This document shows positions 44,922-52,418 of a stretch of DNA of 64,000 nucleotides, in pieces (the first letter of the stretch is position 1; each line of letters begins with the position of its first letter). A model generated the notes under the pieces. It did not search any database. It saw nothing but the letters and a program-made list of their open reading frames with translations, and was not told where the DNA came from. The translations under genes were made by a program, and so were the position numbers. The stretch is from contig CAIMEA010000019.1 in assembly GCA_903839845.1 (NCBI GenBank), forward strand, positions 1 to 64,000, read 5' to 3'. The DNA is from an uncultured Hyphomicrobiales bacterium (GTDB taxonomy: Bacteria; Pseudomonadota; Alphaproteobacteria; Rhizobiales; Xanthobacteraceae).

Positions 44922-45638
44922 TTAGCCGCGTTCGTCGATTTGCCGCGATAGGATCGCGGCGAATTCGTCGGCGAAGCCTTCCATCCGCTGCGCCTGCTTG
45001 TTCACCTCGCCGGCGAACTTATTGTAGAAAATTGTCGCCGGAATGGCGGCGACAAGGCCGATGGCGGTCGCAAAAAGCGCCTCGGCGATACCCGGCGCGA
45101 CCACCGCCAGCGACGTATTCTTCGACGCCGCGATCGACTGGAACGATGTCATAATGCCCCAGACCGTACCGAACAGGCCGACGAAAGGGCCGGCCGAGCC
45201 GACGGTGGCCAGAACCAGCAGCCGGCGCTCCAGCCGCTCGATCTCGCGGGCGATGGTCACCTGCATGACCTTTTCAATTCGCATCTGAAGGCCGGCGAAG
45301 GATTTCTGCGGCGAGCCTTCGAAACTGCGTTTCCACTCCCGCATCGCCGCGACGAACAAAGCCGCCATCGAGTGGTTCGGCTTGGACGACAGCGAGCGGT
45401 ACAATTCCTCCAGCGACTGGCCCGACCAGAACGCGGTCTCGAAGCGGTCCATCGACTTGCGCGAGCGCGTGTAGAGCACCGTCTTGTCGATGGCGATGGC
45501 CCAGACCCAGACCGAGCAGACCATCAGCCCGACCATCACGAATTTGACGATCCAGTGGGCGTGCCAGAACAGCGTGAACAGCGAAAGGTCGGAAGAGGTC
45601 AGGGGAAGCACCGACTGTGCCACATCGGCAGGATTCAT
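44922..45638 (-). CDS. tolQ: TolQ, ExbB/MotA-type proton channel
   Basis: The 238-residue product has three membrane helices (about 28-50, 140-165, 175-200). The signatures are IEKVMQVTIAREIERLERRLLVLATVGSAGPFVGLFGTVWGIMTSF and VAPGIAEALFATAIGLVAAIPATIFYNKF. It heads the tol operon. In most relatives ybgC lies just upstream; here the two are separated by about 3.2 kb of accessory genes. Confidence 0.97.
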   Translation of the reverse strand: MNPADVAQSVLPLTSSDLSLFTLFWHAHWIVKFVMVGLMVCSVWVWAIAIDKTVLYTRSRKSMDRFETAFWSGQSLEELYRSLSSKPNHSMAALFVAAMREWKRSFEGSPQKSFAGLQMRIEKVMQVTIAREIERLERRLLVLATVGSAGPFVGLFGTVWGIMTSFQSIAASKNTSLAVVAPGIAEALFATAIGLVAAIPATIFYNKFAGEVNKQAQRMEGFADEFAAILSRQIDERG

Positions 45639-45853
45639 GGGGCACGTCCTTTGCGCTGTCCGGTCCGCAAACCGGCACGGCGTCGCTGGTCACAACAATT
45701 GGGGCGCTCGGCAGACCGAACGGAATTCCCGTTAAACTTGGCCAAATGAGGGCGCAAACGAAGTCCTGGCACCCCTTCGCCCCCCGTTAGCTGCGCTAAA
45801 CAGCGCTGATTATGGTTAAGGATTCGTTAGCATTCTCCTAACGCAGGGAGCTT

Positions 45854-45896
45854 CAAAAACGCAACGGCCGCCCGCCTCGGGGAAGGCGGACGGCCG
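45854..45896 (-). terminator. Rho-independent terminator of the DUF2852 gene
   Basis: CGGCCGCCCGCCT (45865-45877) pairs with AGGCGGACGGCCG (45884-45896), perfect except one G-U in RNA. On the minus strand the stem is followed by TTGCGTTTTTG. It lies 26 bases after the stop and isolates tolQ from upstream transcription. Confidence 0.92.
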
Positions 45897-45921
45897 CGTG
45901 CGCAGGCTATCGGTCGGGGGG

Positions 45922-46374
45922 TTAGCTCTGCGAGGGGGACGACGGAGGATTGTCCTGCGGCGGGCGATTGCGCCGTTCGGCCATGAAGGAGTCGAACTCG
46001 GTCTTGTCCTTGGCGAAGCGCAGGCGCTCGAGGAAGTCCTTGAACTCGCGCTGCTCGTCTTCGAGCCGTCGCAATGTCTCGCTGCGGTAATCGTCAAAGG
46101 CGCGATTGCCGCTCGACGGCGCGCTCGACCACGGTGAGCCGCCGGTCGGGGCGCCGCCCATCTTGCCGCGCATCCAGTCCATTTTGGCCTGCATGCGCTC
46201 CATCTTGTGCTGCCAGCGGTCGTGACCGCCGTGATATCCGCATCCCATTCTTCCGCTCCCGATTGTAAAGGCGAGGACTGCCAGGCCGACCGGCCACCAG
46301 GCCATGAACCCAAGGACGGTCAGGGCAATCCAGGCGGGCTTGCCGAATTCGTCGAGCTTCGCGGTGATTGGCAT
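45922..46374 (-). CDS. DUF2852 membrane protein
   Basis: The 150-residue product starts MPITAKLDEFGKPAWIALTVLGFMAWWPVGLAVLAFTIGSG, one or two membrane spans. A His/Met/Lys-rich region (GCGYHGGHDRWQHKMERMQAKMDWMRGKMGG) and a C-terminal helical DUF2852 pattern (FDDYRSETLRRLEDEQREFKDFLERLRFAKDKTEFDSFMAERR) follow. The His/Met cluster could bind a metal, which is inference. A perfect palindrome lies 43 bases upstream of the start. A longer ORF to 46545 runs through that AT-rich leader and is rejected. Confidence 0.85.
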   Translation of the reverse strand: MPITAKLDEFGKPAWIALTVLGFMAWWPVGLAVLAFTIGSGRMGCGYHGGHDRWQHKMERMQAKMDWMRGKMGGAPTGGSPWSSAPSSGNRAFDDYRSETLRRLEDEQREFKDFLERLRFAKDKTEFDSFMAERRNRPPQDNPPSSPSQS

Positions 46375-46687
46375 TGTTGGCCTCGTTTCAGGGTCCAAGT
46401 GTCGATCTAAGTGTGAATGTAAATAACATTTACATGGATAAGGGTGCGGCAGGCCGATGTCAAGACCCTTCACATAGGCTGATTTGGTCAAGTTTTGAGA
46501 GGGAGCGATGGATATTAGTCGCAAAGCGACAAGGCAGATTGGCAATTCACATCAGGCCGAAACTTAGAAAAATATGTATTGAAACTAGAATATGAAGCTT
46601 GGAGGCGCGGACCGCGTTCCCGCGTATGGATTCGGAATCGCTCCTAACCTAACCCCGCTAAAACATTTTGCCGGAGGCAATACCGAG
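46375..46687. other. AT-rich divergent intergenic region
   Basis: This 313-base stretch is visibly richer in A/T than its surroundings. It holds the 19-bp palindrome at 46417-46435. It also holds a possible 19-codon leader ORF, ATG 46508 to TAG 46567, with GGGAG before it, and a small hairpin GGCGCGG/CCGCG near 46605. It must carry divergent promoters for the DUF2852 and CZB genes. The leader ORF is speculative. Confidence 0.5.
46417..46435. promoter_or_regulatory. 19-bp perfect palindrome, candidate operator
   Basis: ATGTAAAT-AAC-ATTTACAT is a perfect inverted repeat with 8-bp arms, 43 bases upstream of the DUF2852 start, in a position suited to repressor or activator binding. No cognate regulator is identified; the TACAT half-site also occurs in the TetR-DoxX intergenic region 1.3 kb away. 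Confidence 0.6.
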
Positions 46688-47050
46688 ATGGCTCTAGAAG
46701 ACGAAATCACCAAAGCAATCGGCGCTCACGGCATGTGGAAGAACCGCCTGCGCGGCGCCATCGACAGCGGGAAAGCCGACGCCAACCCGGCCGACGTCGC
46801 CAAGGACAACGCCTGCCCATTCGGACAATGGCTGCACGGATCAACGATTACGGCCAGCATGCGCAACGGCGCGAATTATAACGCCGTCAAAAAACTGCAC
46901 GCCGATTTTCATCGGTGCGCTTCGAACGTAATGACCTGCGTCGCGAGCGGAAAAAAGGAACAAGCCACCTCGTTGCTGGGCGGCGAATTCTCCAAGATTT
47001 CTGGTGAGTTGACGAATGCCATGATGAAGTGGAAAGCCGCCGGCGCCTAG
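46688..47050 (+). CDS. Stand-alone CZB (chemoreceptor zinc-binding) domain protein
   Basis: The 120-residue product is a single CZB domain. The expected zinc ligands are present: His14 (GAHGMWKNRL), Cys43 (NACPFGQWL), and His71 and His75 (LHADFHRCA). No membrane span or MCP signalling domain accompanies it. In other proteins CZB domains sense zinc or hypochlorous acid in chemoreceptors and diguanylate cyclases; a free domain could act as a soluble zinc-responsive partner. GGAGG lies ten bases before ATG 46688. The gene is in an AT-richer pocket. Confidence 0.88.
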   Translation: MALEDEITKAIGAHGMWKNRLRGAIDSGKADANPADVAKDNACPFGQWLHGSTITASMRNGANYNAVKKLHADFHRCASNVMTCVASGKKEQATSLLGGEFSKISGELTNAMMKWKAAGA

Positions 47051-47070
47051 CGCCAGCTATTCGCCCAATC

Positions 47071-47733
47071 TCAGCCGCGCGGCAATCCGGTCGTCAGCCC
47101 CAGCCCGCGCAGATAAATCAGCATCGCCGCTTCCAGCAGTTCCTCCGGCGGCATGGGCAATGCGCGGCGCGCCGCGTCGCCGCGGCCGAACAGCGAGGCG
47201 ATGCCGTGCGTCATCGACCAGACATGCAGCGCGACCATCAGTGCCGGCGGCCGCCCTTGCGACGGCATTAGCGCCACCAGTTTCTCCGCCGCCGATCGCA
47301 GCACCGCGAAGGCGGTTTCGCTCGCGGTGCGCAAGGCCGGATCGGTGTCGAGCGAGACGCCGGCCTCGAACATCGCCGAATAATAGGCCGGCTGGTGCTT
47401 GGCGAAATCGAGATAGGCGCGCCCTAACCGGTCGAAGGCCTGCATCAACTCCGGCTTGCCGTCGTCCCACGCGGTGGTCAGCGCCTCGGCGAACAACTCG
47501 AATCCGCGCCGCGCGACATTGGCGATCAGCTCGTCGCGGTCGCGAAAATGACGATAGGGGGCGGCGGGTGAGACGCCGGCCCAGCGCGCCGCGTCGGCGA
47601 AGGTGAAACCGGCCGGGCCCTTCTCGGCAATGAGTTCGAGCGCCGCGCGCAGCAGGGCCTCTTTGAGATTGCCGTGGTGATAGCCGCGCGGACCCGGGGG
47701 CCCGCCGTCCCGGTCGCCTTTGGTCCATCTCAT
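47071..47733 (-). CDS. TetR family regulator with WHG-type C-terminal domain
   Basis: The 220-residue product has a TetR helix-turn-helix (GNLKEALLRAALELIAEKGPAGFTFADAARWAGVSPAAPYRHFRDRDELI) with the recognition helix VSPAAPYRHF. The ligand domain contains QPAYYSAMFEAGVSL and MVALHVWSMTHGIASLFGRGD, typical of the WHG group. The ATG at 47733 is 13 bases from a 25-bp palindrome that is probably its own operator. It diverges from the DoxX gene, its likely target. Confidence 0.88.
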   Translation of the reverse strand: MRWTKGDRDGGPPGPRGYHHGNLKEALLRAALELIAEKGPAGFTFADAARWAGVSPAAPYRHFRDRDELIANVARRGFELFAEALTTAWDDGKPELMQAFDRLGRAYLDFAKHQPAYYSAMFEAGVSLDTDPALRTASETAFAVLRSAAEKLVALMPSQGRPPALMVALHVWSMTHGIASLFGRGDAARRALPMPPEELLEAAMLIYLRGLGLTTGLPRG

Positions 47734-47745
47734 GTGTGGGTAGCT

Positions 47746-47770
47746 CTCATGTGAAGGGGCTTTACATGAG
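47746..47770. promoter_or_regulatory. Candidate TetR operator
   Basis: CTCATGT (47746-47752) and ACATGAG (47764-47770) are a perfect inverted repeat across 25 bases. A third CTCATGTG half-site lies at about 47729-47736, over the regulator's start codon. The position between divergent tetR and doxX genes is what a TetR operator would occupy. Confidence 0.6.
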
Positions 47771-47865
47771 TCCGCGGGCGAAGGCGAGCCTGCTGAGGCA
47801 CTGGACAAAGCGCGCAGGCGCTATTTTATCCCTCTCCAGGCCATCGACCCGAAAGGCAGCGCCCG

Positions 47866-48264
47866 ATGACGATGACAAACACTGTATCAATTCTGCTGGC
47901 CCGGCTGATTTTCGCCGCGGTCTTTGCCATGGCCGCCACGTTCAAATTCCTCGGCATGGACGCGACCGCGACCTATATCGCCGCCGCCGGATTTCCGATG
48001 CCGCTGACACTGGCCTGGGTCGCCGCCTTCTTTGAAGTGGCCTTGCTTATTGCCCTGCTGACCGGCGCGTATTTCAGCTACGCCGCTTATCTCGCGGGGG
48101 CTTACGTGCTGTTCCTCGGCTTTGCGTTTCACGGCCCGTCACACTGGGCGGATAATCAGGCCGAGTTCGGCTTCTTCATCGATCACTTCACGTTTTTCGC
48201 CGGGCTTCTGTTCGCCGCCGTGCATGGCCCCGGCGACAAACTTGTCTGGCGCGTCCCGCGCTAG
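47866..48264 (+). CDS. DoxX family membrane protein
   Basis: The 132-residue product has four hydrophobic spans and the DoxX pattern ILLARLIFAAVFAMAATFKFLG, VAAFFEVALLIALLTGAYFSYAAYLAGAYVLFLGFAFHG and FFIDHFTFFAGLLFAAVHGPG. It is divergent from a TetR gene and probably repressed by it. Its TAG stop overlaps the TAG of ogt in the shared CTAG at 48261-48264. Confidence 0.85.
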   Translation: MTMTNTVSILLARLIFAAVFAMAATFKFLGMDATATYIAAAGFPMPLTLAWVAAFFEVALLIALLTGAYFSYAAYLAGAYVLFLGFAFHGPSHWADNQAEFGFFIDHFTFFAGLLFAAVHGPGDKLVWRVPR

Positions 48265-48824
48265 CGCCGCGCCTGCAACGGCAGATCGTCGAACAGAGTC
48301 GGCCCGCTCGGCTGCGCACCTTCGATGGTCAGCAGCTTGAGTTTCGTCGTAACGCCGCCCGGCGCGGAGAAACCGCCGGTCTTGCCGGACGCCGCCAGTA
48401 CGCGGTGACACGGCATGACGATGGGGCAGCGGTTTTCGCCCATCGCCTGGCCGACCGCGCGCGCCAGCGATTTATCGCCGAGCCGTTCGGCGATCTCGCC
48501 ATAGGTGATGGTCTGGCCCGGCGGCACCTGACGCACGATCGCATAGACCCGACGGTTGAACTCCGGCACGCCGTCGTCGTCGATCGGCACGTCTTTCAAA
48601 TCGCGGCGTTCGCCATTGAGCAACGCGACAATGCCGCTCATTGCATTGGCAATCTCGCACGGCGGCGGCGTTTCCTGCACGTCCGGAAAACGCTTCAGCA
48701 TCCGCGCCCGTGTCGCGGCTTCGTTCGTTTCCGGAATTTGCACGCCCAGCATGCCGCGTTCGCTCCAGACGATGGCGCAAGGGCCGATGGCCGTGTCGAA
48801 AAGTGCGAGGCCGTGCTCTTTCAT
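48261..48824 (-). CDS. ogt: Methylated-DNA-[protein]-cysteine S-methyltransferase
   Basis: The 187-residue suicide DNA-repair protein removes methyl groups from O6-methylguanine. The C-terminal active site is PIVMPCHRVLAASGKTGGFSAPGG with the acceptor Cys in PCHRV; FNRRVYAIVRQVPPGQTITYGEIAERLG is the DNA-binding helix-turn-helix. No Ada N-terminal domain is present, so Ogt type. It is 22 bases from ybgC on the same strand. Confidence 0.95.
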   Translation of the reverse strand: MKEHGLALFDTAIGPCAIVWSERGMLGVQIPETNEAATRARMLKRFPDVQETPPPCEIANAMSGIVALLNGERRDLKDVPIDDDGVPEFNRRVYAIVRQVPPGQTITYGEIAERLGDKSLARAVGQAMGENRCPIVMPCHRVLAASGKTGGFSAPGGVTTKLKLLTIEGAQPSGPTLFDDLPLQARR

Positions 48825-48846
48825 GTCGGCATTATAGCCACAGCGT

Positions 48847-49305
48847 TTACGTCGCGCCGCCCGATTCCTGGTCGGCTTTCATCGCAATTCGCAACGGCTT
48901 CGGGATCGGCCGTGCCCGCCCGCCCGAGACGAAGGCCACCTGGACATGCGCTTCGACCAGCAGTTCGTCGCCGCGCATCACCTTCTGATGCATGGTGATA
49001 GAGGCGCCCTTCACCTCTTCCGCCCGGGTGACGACTTCCAGCACGTCATCCATCCGCGCCGGCTTCTTGAAGGCAATGTCCATGTGGCGCACGACGAAGG
49101 CAAAGCCCGGCGTTTCCGCCGCCGCCTGTTCGAACAGCGCGCGATGGTCGGCGCCCAAGAGCCGCAGATAATTGGTGCGGCCGCGCTCCATGAAGCGCAA
49201 ATAGCTGGCATGATAGACGATGCCGGAAAAATCCGTGTCCTCGTAATAAACCCGCACCAGTTGCTTGTGCAGGCCGTCGCCAAGAATGCCGTCGATGGAA
49301 GTCAT
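48847..49305 (-). CDS. ybgC: YbgC/FadM family acyl-CoA thioesterase (Tol-Pal associated)
   Basis: The 152-residue hot-dog-fold enzyme has VRVYYEDTDFSGIVYHASYLRFMERGRTNYLR with the catalytic Asp, followed by ALFEQAAAETPGFAFVVRHMDIAFKKPARMDDVLEV. Members act on acyl-CoA or acyl-ACP at the membrane; the gene normally precedes tolQ. ATG 49305 lies eight bases after the hicB-like stop, so it is still in the ruv operon, but detached from tolQ. Confidence 0.94.
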   Translation of the reverse strand: MTSIDGILGDGLHKQLVRVYYEDTDFSGIVYHASYLRFMERGRTNYLRLLGADHRALFEQAAAETPGFAFVVRHMDIAFKKPARMDDVLEVVTRAEEVKGASITMHQKVMRGDELLVEAHVQVAFVSGGRARPIPKPLRIAMKADQESGGAT

Positions 49306-49313
49306 GCGGTTGA

Positions 49314-49535
49314 TCAACCGGCGCGCGCCAGCGGCGCCGAAGGTTTGGGAATTTCCTGCTTCCATTCCTTGGCAGCCTCGATCCAGGAACCAATCGCTTC
49401 CTGAACGTTTTTCAGCGCTTCTTCCGGCGTCTCGCCGTCCGACATGCAACCCGGCAGATCGGGCACGGTGGCGAGATAGCCGCCACCATCGCTCTCCGCC
49501 AGCCGTTCGATATGCACCGCATATTCAAGTTTCAT
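49314..49535 (-). CDS. hicB: HicB-like antitoxin
   Basis: The 73-residue product MKLEYAVHIERLAESDGGGYLATVPDLPGCMSDGETPEEALKNVQEAIGSWIEAA has the partial RNase H-like fold of HicB. It contains the PDLPGCxSDGxTxEEAxxN pattern and a short tail. It lacks the C-terminal ribbon-helix-helix or HTH found in longer HicB proteins, so it should neutralise the toxin but may not repress transcription. ATG overlaps the hicA stop by four bases. Confidence 0.88.
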   Translation of the reverse strand: MKLEYAVHIERLAESDGGGYLATVPDLPGCMSDGETPEEALKNVQEAIGSWIEAAKEWKQEIPKPSAPLARAG

Positions 49536-49774
49536 GACGCCTCTCCGTGGGCCTCAATATAACGCACGAGCTTGCGAATGTAGACCGGTTTAATCGGCCG
49601 GCGCGCCGGGATGGTTAGGATTTCACGCGCGGCCGGATGTTTTAAATGGCAGTGCGATGTGCCTTTTCCGGGGCGGAACAAGAGGCCGTATTCCCGGCAT
49701 GCAGCTTCCACGTCCCTGATGGTCCAATCGCCAACTGGGTTACGCTTTATGCGCTCCAGCAGGTCGCTCGCCAT
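49532..49774 (-). CDS. hicA: HicA-like mRNA interferase toxin
   Basis: The 80-residue product has the HicA double-stranded-RNA-binding-like fold: SDLLERIKRNPVGDWTIRDVEAACREYG, then RPGKGTSHCHLKHPAAREILTIPARRPIKPVYIRKLVRYIEA. The conserved catalytic His is in GTSH, which here reads GTSHCHLKH. ATG 49774 overlaps the ruvB stop as TGATG, so toxin translation is coupled to ruvB. The toxin-first order is standard for hicAB. Confidence 0.87.
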   Translation of the reverse strand: MASDLLERIKRNPVGDWTIRDVEAACREYGLLFRPGKGTSHCHLKHPAAREILTIPARRPIKPVYIRKLVRYIEAHGEAS

Positions 49775-50817
49775 CAATCGTCCTCACCCTCGCCGAACAA
49801 CCCGAACTGGCTGGCGTCGCGCTGCGGTTCCTTCATGCCGAGATGCGTGAAGGCCTGCGGCGTCAGCAGGCGGCCGCGCGGCGTGCGCTGCAGAAAACCT
49901 TTCTGAATCAAGTAAGGCTCGATGATATCCTCGAGCGCATCGCGCGGTTCCGACAATCCGGCGGCGATGGTTTCGACGCCGACCGGCCCGCCGGCGTAAT
50001 TCTCGGCGATCATGCGCAAGTAACGCCGGTCCATCGCATCGAGCCCGCTGGCATCGACTTCCAGCGCCTGCAATGCCTTGTCGGCGATCTTGCGGTCGAC
50101 CGCCTTGTCGCCATCGACATGGGCGAAGTCGCGCACGCGGCGAAGCAGCCGCCCGGCAATGCGCGGCGTGCCGCGCGACCGCTTGGCAATCTCGTTGGCG
50201 CCGTCCGGTGTCATGCCGATGCCGAGGACGCGCGCGCCGCGCGACACGATCAGCTCGAGCTCGGCCTCGGTGTAGAAATTCAGCCGCACCGGAATGCCGA
50301 AGCGGTCGCGCAGCGGATTGGTCAGGAGCCCGGCGCGCGTCGTCGCGCCGACCAGCGTGAACGGCGACAGATCGATCTTCACAGAACGCGCCGCCGGGCC
50401 CTCGCCGATGATGAGATCGAGCTGGAAGTCTTCCATCGCCGGATAAAGGATCTCCTCGACCTGCGGGCTGAGGCGATGAATTTCGTCGATGAACAGCACA
50501 TCGCGCGGCTCGAGGTTGGTCAACAGCGCGGCAAGATCGCCGGCCTTGGCGATCACCGGTCCGGACGTGGCGCGAAAATTGACGCCGAGTTCGCGGGCGA
50601 CGATCTGCGCCAACGTTGTCTTGCCGAGGCCCGGCGGGCCGACGAACAGCACATGGTCGAGCGCTTCCTGCCGCGCCTTGGCCGCCTCGATGAACACGCT
50701 CAAGTTGGCGCGCGCTTTTTCCTGGCCGATGAATTCGGATAACTTCTGCGGCCGCAGCGACGAGTCGACGTCGTCTTCACGCTTCTCGCCGGCAATCAGG
50801 CGCGGGTTTGAACTCAC
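49774..50817 (-). CDS. ruvB: Holliday junction branch-migration ATPase RuvB
   Basis: The 347-residue AAA motor drives RuvA-bound Holliday junctions. Walker [10 protein letters not shown] (about 65), Walker [12 protein letters not shown], sensor 1 LVGATTRAG and the arginine-finger region [10 protein letters not shown] are intact. A C-terminal winged helix ends [23 protein letters not shown] 50817 overlaps the cytidine deaminase stop as GTGA; the longer open frame upstream is out of register with known RuvB starts. Confidence 0.97.
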   Translation of the reverse strand: MSSNPRLIAGEKREDDVDSSLRPQKLSEFIGQEKARANLSVFIEAAKARQEALDHVLFVGPPGLGKTTLAQIVARELGVNFRATSGPVIAKAGDLAALLTNLEPRDVLFIDEIHRLSPQVEEILYPAMEDFQLDLIIGEGPAARSVKIDLSPFTLVGATTRAGLLTNPLRDRFGIPVRLNFYTEAELELIVSRGARVLGIGMTPDGANEIAKRSRGTPRIAGRLLRRVRDFAHVDGDKAVDRKIADKALQALEVDASGLDAMDRRYLRMIAENYAGGPVGVETIAAGLSEPRDALEDIIEPYLIQKGFLQRTPRGRLLTPQAFTHLGMKEPQRDASQFGLFGEGEDD

Positions 50818-51236
50818 GTCATGCCCCGGCGGTATTTGTTCGGCAGCAATTCGCCGATGGTCGTCACTTCCGGCGTTTTGCCGTTCGGCACGATGACGCG
50901 GGCCTTGGCGTCGTAGTCGTGTATGAGTTCGCGGCAGGCGCCGCATGGCGAGACCACGGCGATGTCGCCCTTCTCGCCGGGTTTCGGGTGACGCACGGCG
51001 ACGATGGTGTCGATGCCCTGGTCGCCTTTCGCCGTCAAAGCGGTGCCGATGCAGATCGCCTCGGCGCAGACCGCGCCGCGCCCGACATAGGCGTCGAGAT
51101 TGACACCGGTGATGACGCGGCCGTCGCGGGTGCGCATCGCGGCGCCGACTTCCTGCCAGTCATTGCGATAGCGCGACTTGATCGCTGCCGTCGCGGCGTC
51201 GATCAGTTCCTGATCCTTGTCCGTCAATTTACTCAT
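50814..51236 (-). CDS. Cytidine deaminase family protein, blasticidin-S-deaminase-like
   Basis: The 140-residue zinc enzyme has CAEAI (the CAE form of the HAE/CAE motif, after [13 protein letters not shown]) and [10 protein letters not shown]. The ending [15 protein letters not shown] and the spacing resemble blasticidin-S deaminase as much as housekeeping Cdd. It overlaps ruvA by ATGA and ruvB by GTGA, so it is an integral member of the ruv operon. Substrates could be cytidine, deoxycytidine or a nucleoside antibiotic. Confidence 0.9.
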   Translation of the reverse strand: MSKLTDKDQELIDAATAAIKSRYRNDWQEVGAAMRTRDGRVITGVNLDAYVGRGAVCAEAICIGTALTAKGDQGIDTIVAVRHPKPGEKGDIAVVSPCGACRELIHDYDAKARVIVPNGKTPEVTTIGELLPNKYRRGMT

Positions 51237-51850
51237 TTAGCCAGCTCTTTCAGTCCTTGCCGTATCAATGTTTGCACGTCGGCGGCATCACCCACGTTGC
51301 GCGCCGCCGCGGCAATCGCCGCCGCCGCCTGCGACTGGCCATAGCCGAGATTGACCAGCGCCGACACCGCATCCATCACCGGCCGCGGCGCGCGCTTCTC
51401 GTCGAGCGCGCCGGCCAGATGCGCGGCGCCGGCATCGATCTCCGAGAAAGCCGGCACCTTGTCCTTCAACTCCGTGACAATCCTCTCGGCAACTTTCGCG
51501 CCGACGCCGGGCGAACGCGACACCGCCGCCTTGTCGCGCATCGCAATCGCGGTGGCCAGTTCGCCGACCTTCAACGTCGACAGCACCGACAGCGCCACCT
51601 TGGCGCCGACGCCCTGCACTGTCTGCAACAGCCGAAACCATTCGCGCTCGCTGTCAGAGGCAAAGCCGAACAACTTGATTTGGTCTTCGCGCACGTAAGT
51701 TTCAATGGAGAGCGTCGCCGCTTCGCCCGGCGCCGGCAGCATGGTCAGCGTGCGCGCCGAGCAATGCACCTGATAGCCGACGCCATTGACGTCGAGGATA
51801 AGAAAATCAGTGCCGAACGAGTCGACAATGCCTTTGAGTTTGCCGATCAT
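51233..51850 (-). CDS. ruvA: Holliday junction DNA-binding subunit RuvA
   Basis: The 205-residue product tetramerises on four-way junctions. [31 protein letters not shown] is domain [21 protein letters not shown] and [20 protein letters not shown] are the two helix-hairpin-helix motifs of domain II. The C-terminal domain III (about 155-205) binds RuvB. ATGA-type overlaps join it to ruvC and the deaminase gene. Confidence 0.97.
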   Translation of the reverse strand: MIGKLKGIVDSFGTDFLILDVNGVGYQVHCSARTLTMLPAPGEAATLSIETYVREDQIKLFGFASDSEREWFRLLQTVQGVGAKVALSVLSTLKVGELATAIAMRDKAAVSRSPGVGAKVAERIVTELKDKVPAFSEIDAGAAHLAGALDEKRAPRPVMDAVSALVNLGYGQSQAAAAIAAAARNVGDAADVQTLIRQGLKELAK

Positions 51851-52356
51851 TGCGCCACCGCCTTCAACACCACGCTGATACGATGATGCGCATGACAGAT
51901 CGCAATCGCCAGCGCGTCGGCCGCGTCCTCGGATTGCGGGTCGGCCTTCGGCAGCAGCACGCCGATCATCATGCGGATCTGCGCTTTCTCGGCATGGCCG
52001 GCGCCGACCACCGTCTTCTTCACCAGGTTGGGCGCGTATTCGGCGACAGTTAAGCCCGCGCGCGCCGGCACCAGCATGGCGATGCCGCGCGCCTGGCCGA
52101 GCTTCAATGTCGCCGCCGCATTGGCATTGACGAAGGTGTTTTCAACCGCCGCCTCATGCGGCGCGTATTGCTCGATCACCTTGATCAAGCCGTCATGGAT
52201 CGCCACCAGACGCACGGCCAGGTCCGCGCGCTCGCTGGTTTCCACCGAACCGCAGGCGACGTGAATAAGCCTGTTGCCGTCGCTCTCGATCAGGCCCCAG
52301 CCGGTGCGGCGGAGGCCCGGATCGATGCCGAGAATGCGAATCGCTTGGCCAGCCAT
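51847..52356 (-). CDS. ruvC: Crossover junction endodeoxyribonuclease RuvC
   Basis: The 169-residue resolvase has the acidic tetrad of the family: Asp in [14 protein letters not shown], Glu in AAVENTFVN, and the C-terminal Asp pair in [17 protein letters not shown]. It heads the ruvC-ruvA-deaminase-ruvB-hicA-hicB-ybgC series. No obvious LexA box was found in the short gap to the divergent TSUP gene. Confidence 0.96.
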   Translation of the reverse strand: MAGQAIRILGIDPGLRRTGWGLIESDGNRLIHVACGSVETSERADLAVRLVAIHDGLIKVIEQYAPHEAAVENTFVNANAAATLKLGQARGIAMLVPARAGLTVAEYAPNLVKKTVVGAGHAEKAQIRMMIGVLLPKADPQSEDAADALAIAICHAHHRISVVLKAVAQ

Positions 52357-52418
52357 GCCCCGTTGATAGCCCCGGCAGCGATAGCCTGCTAGAGAGACCG
52401 GCCGCCGGGATTAACGCC

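Noticed and set aside
52357-52418. LexA box upstream of ruvC
   Set aside because: No GAAC-N7-GAAC or GTTC-N7-GTTC pattern of alphaproteobacterial LexA is visible in the short gap.
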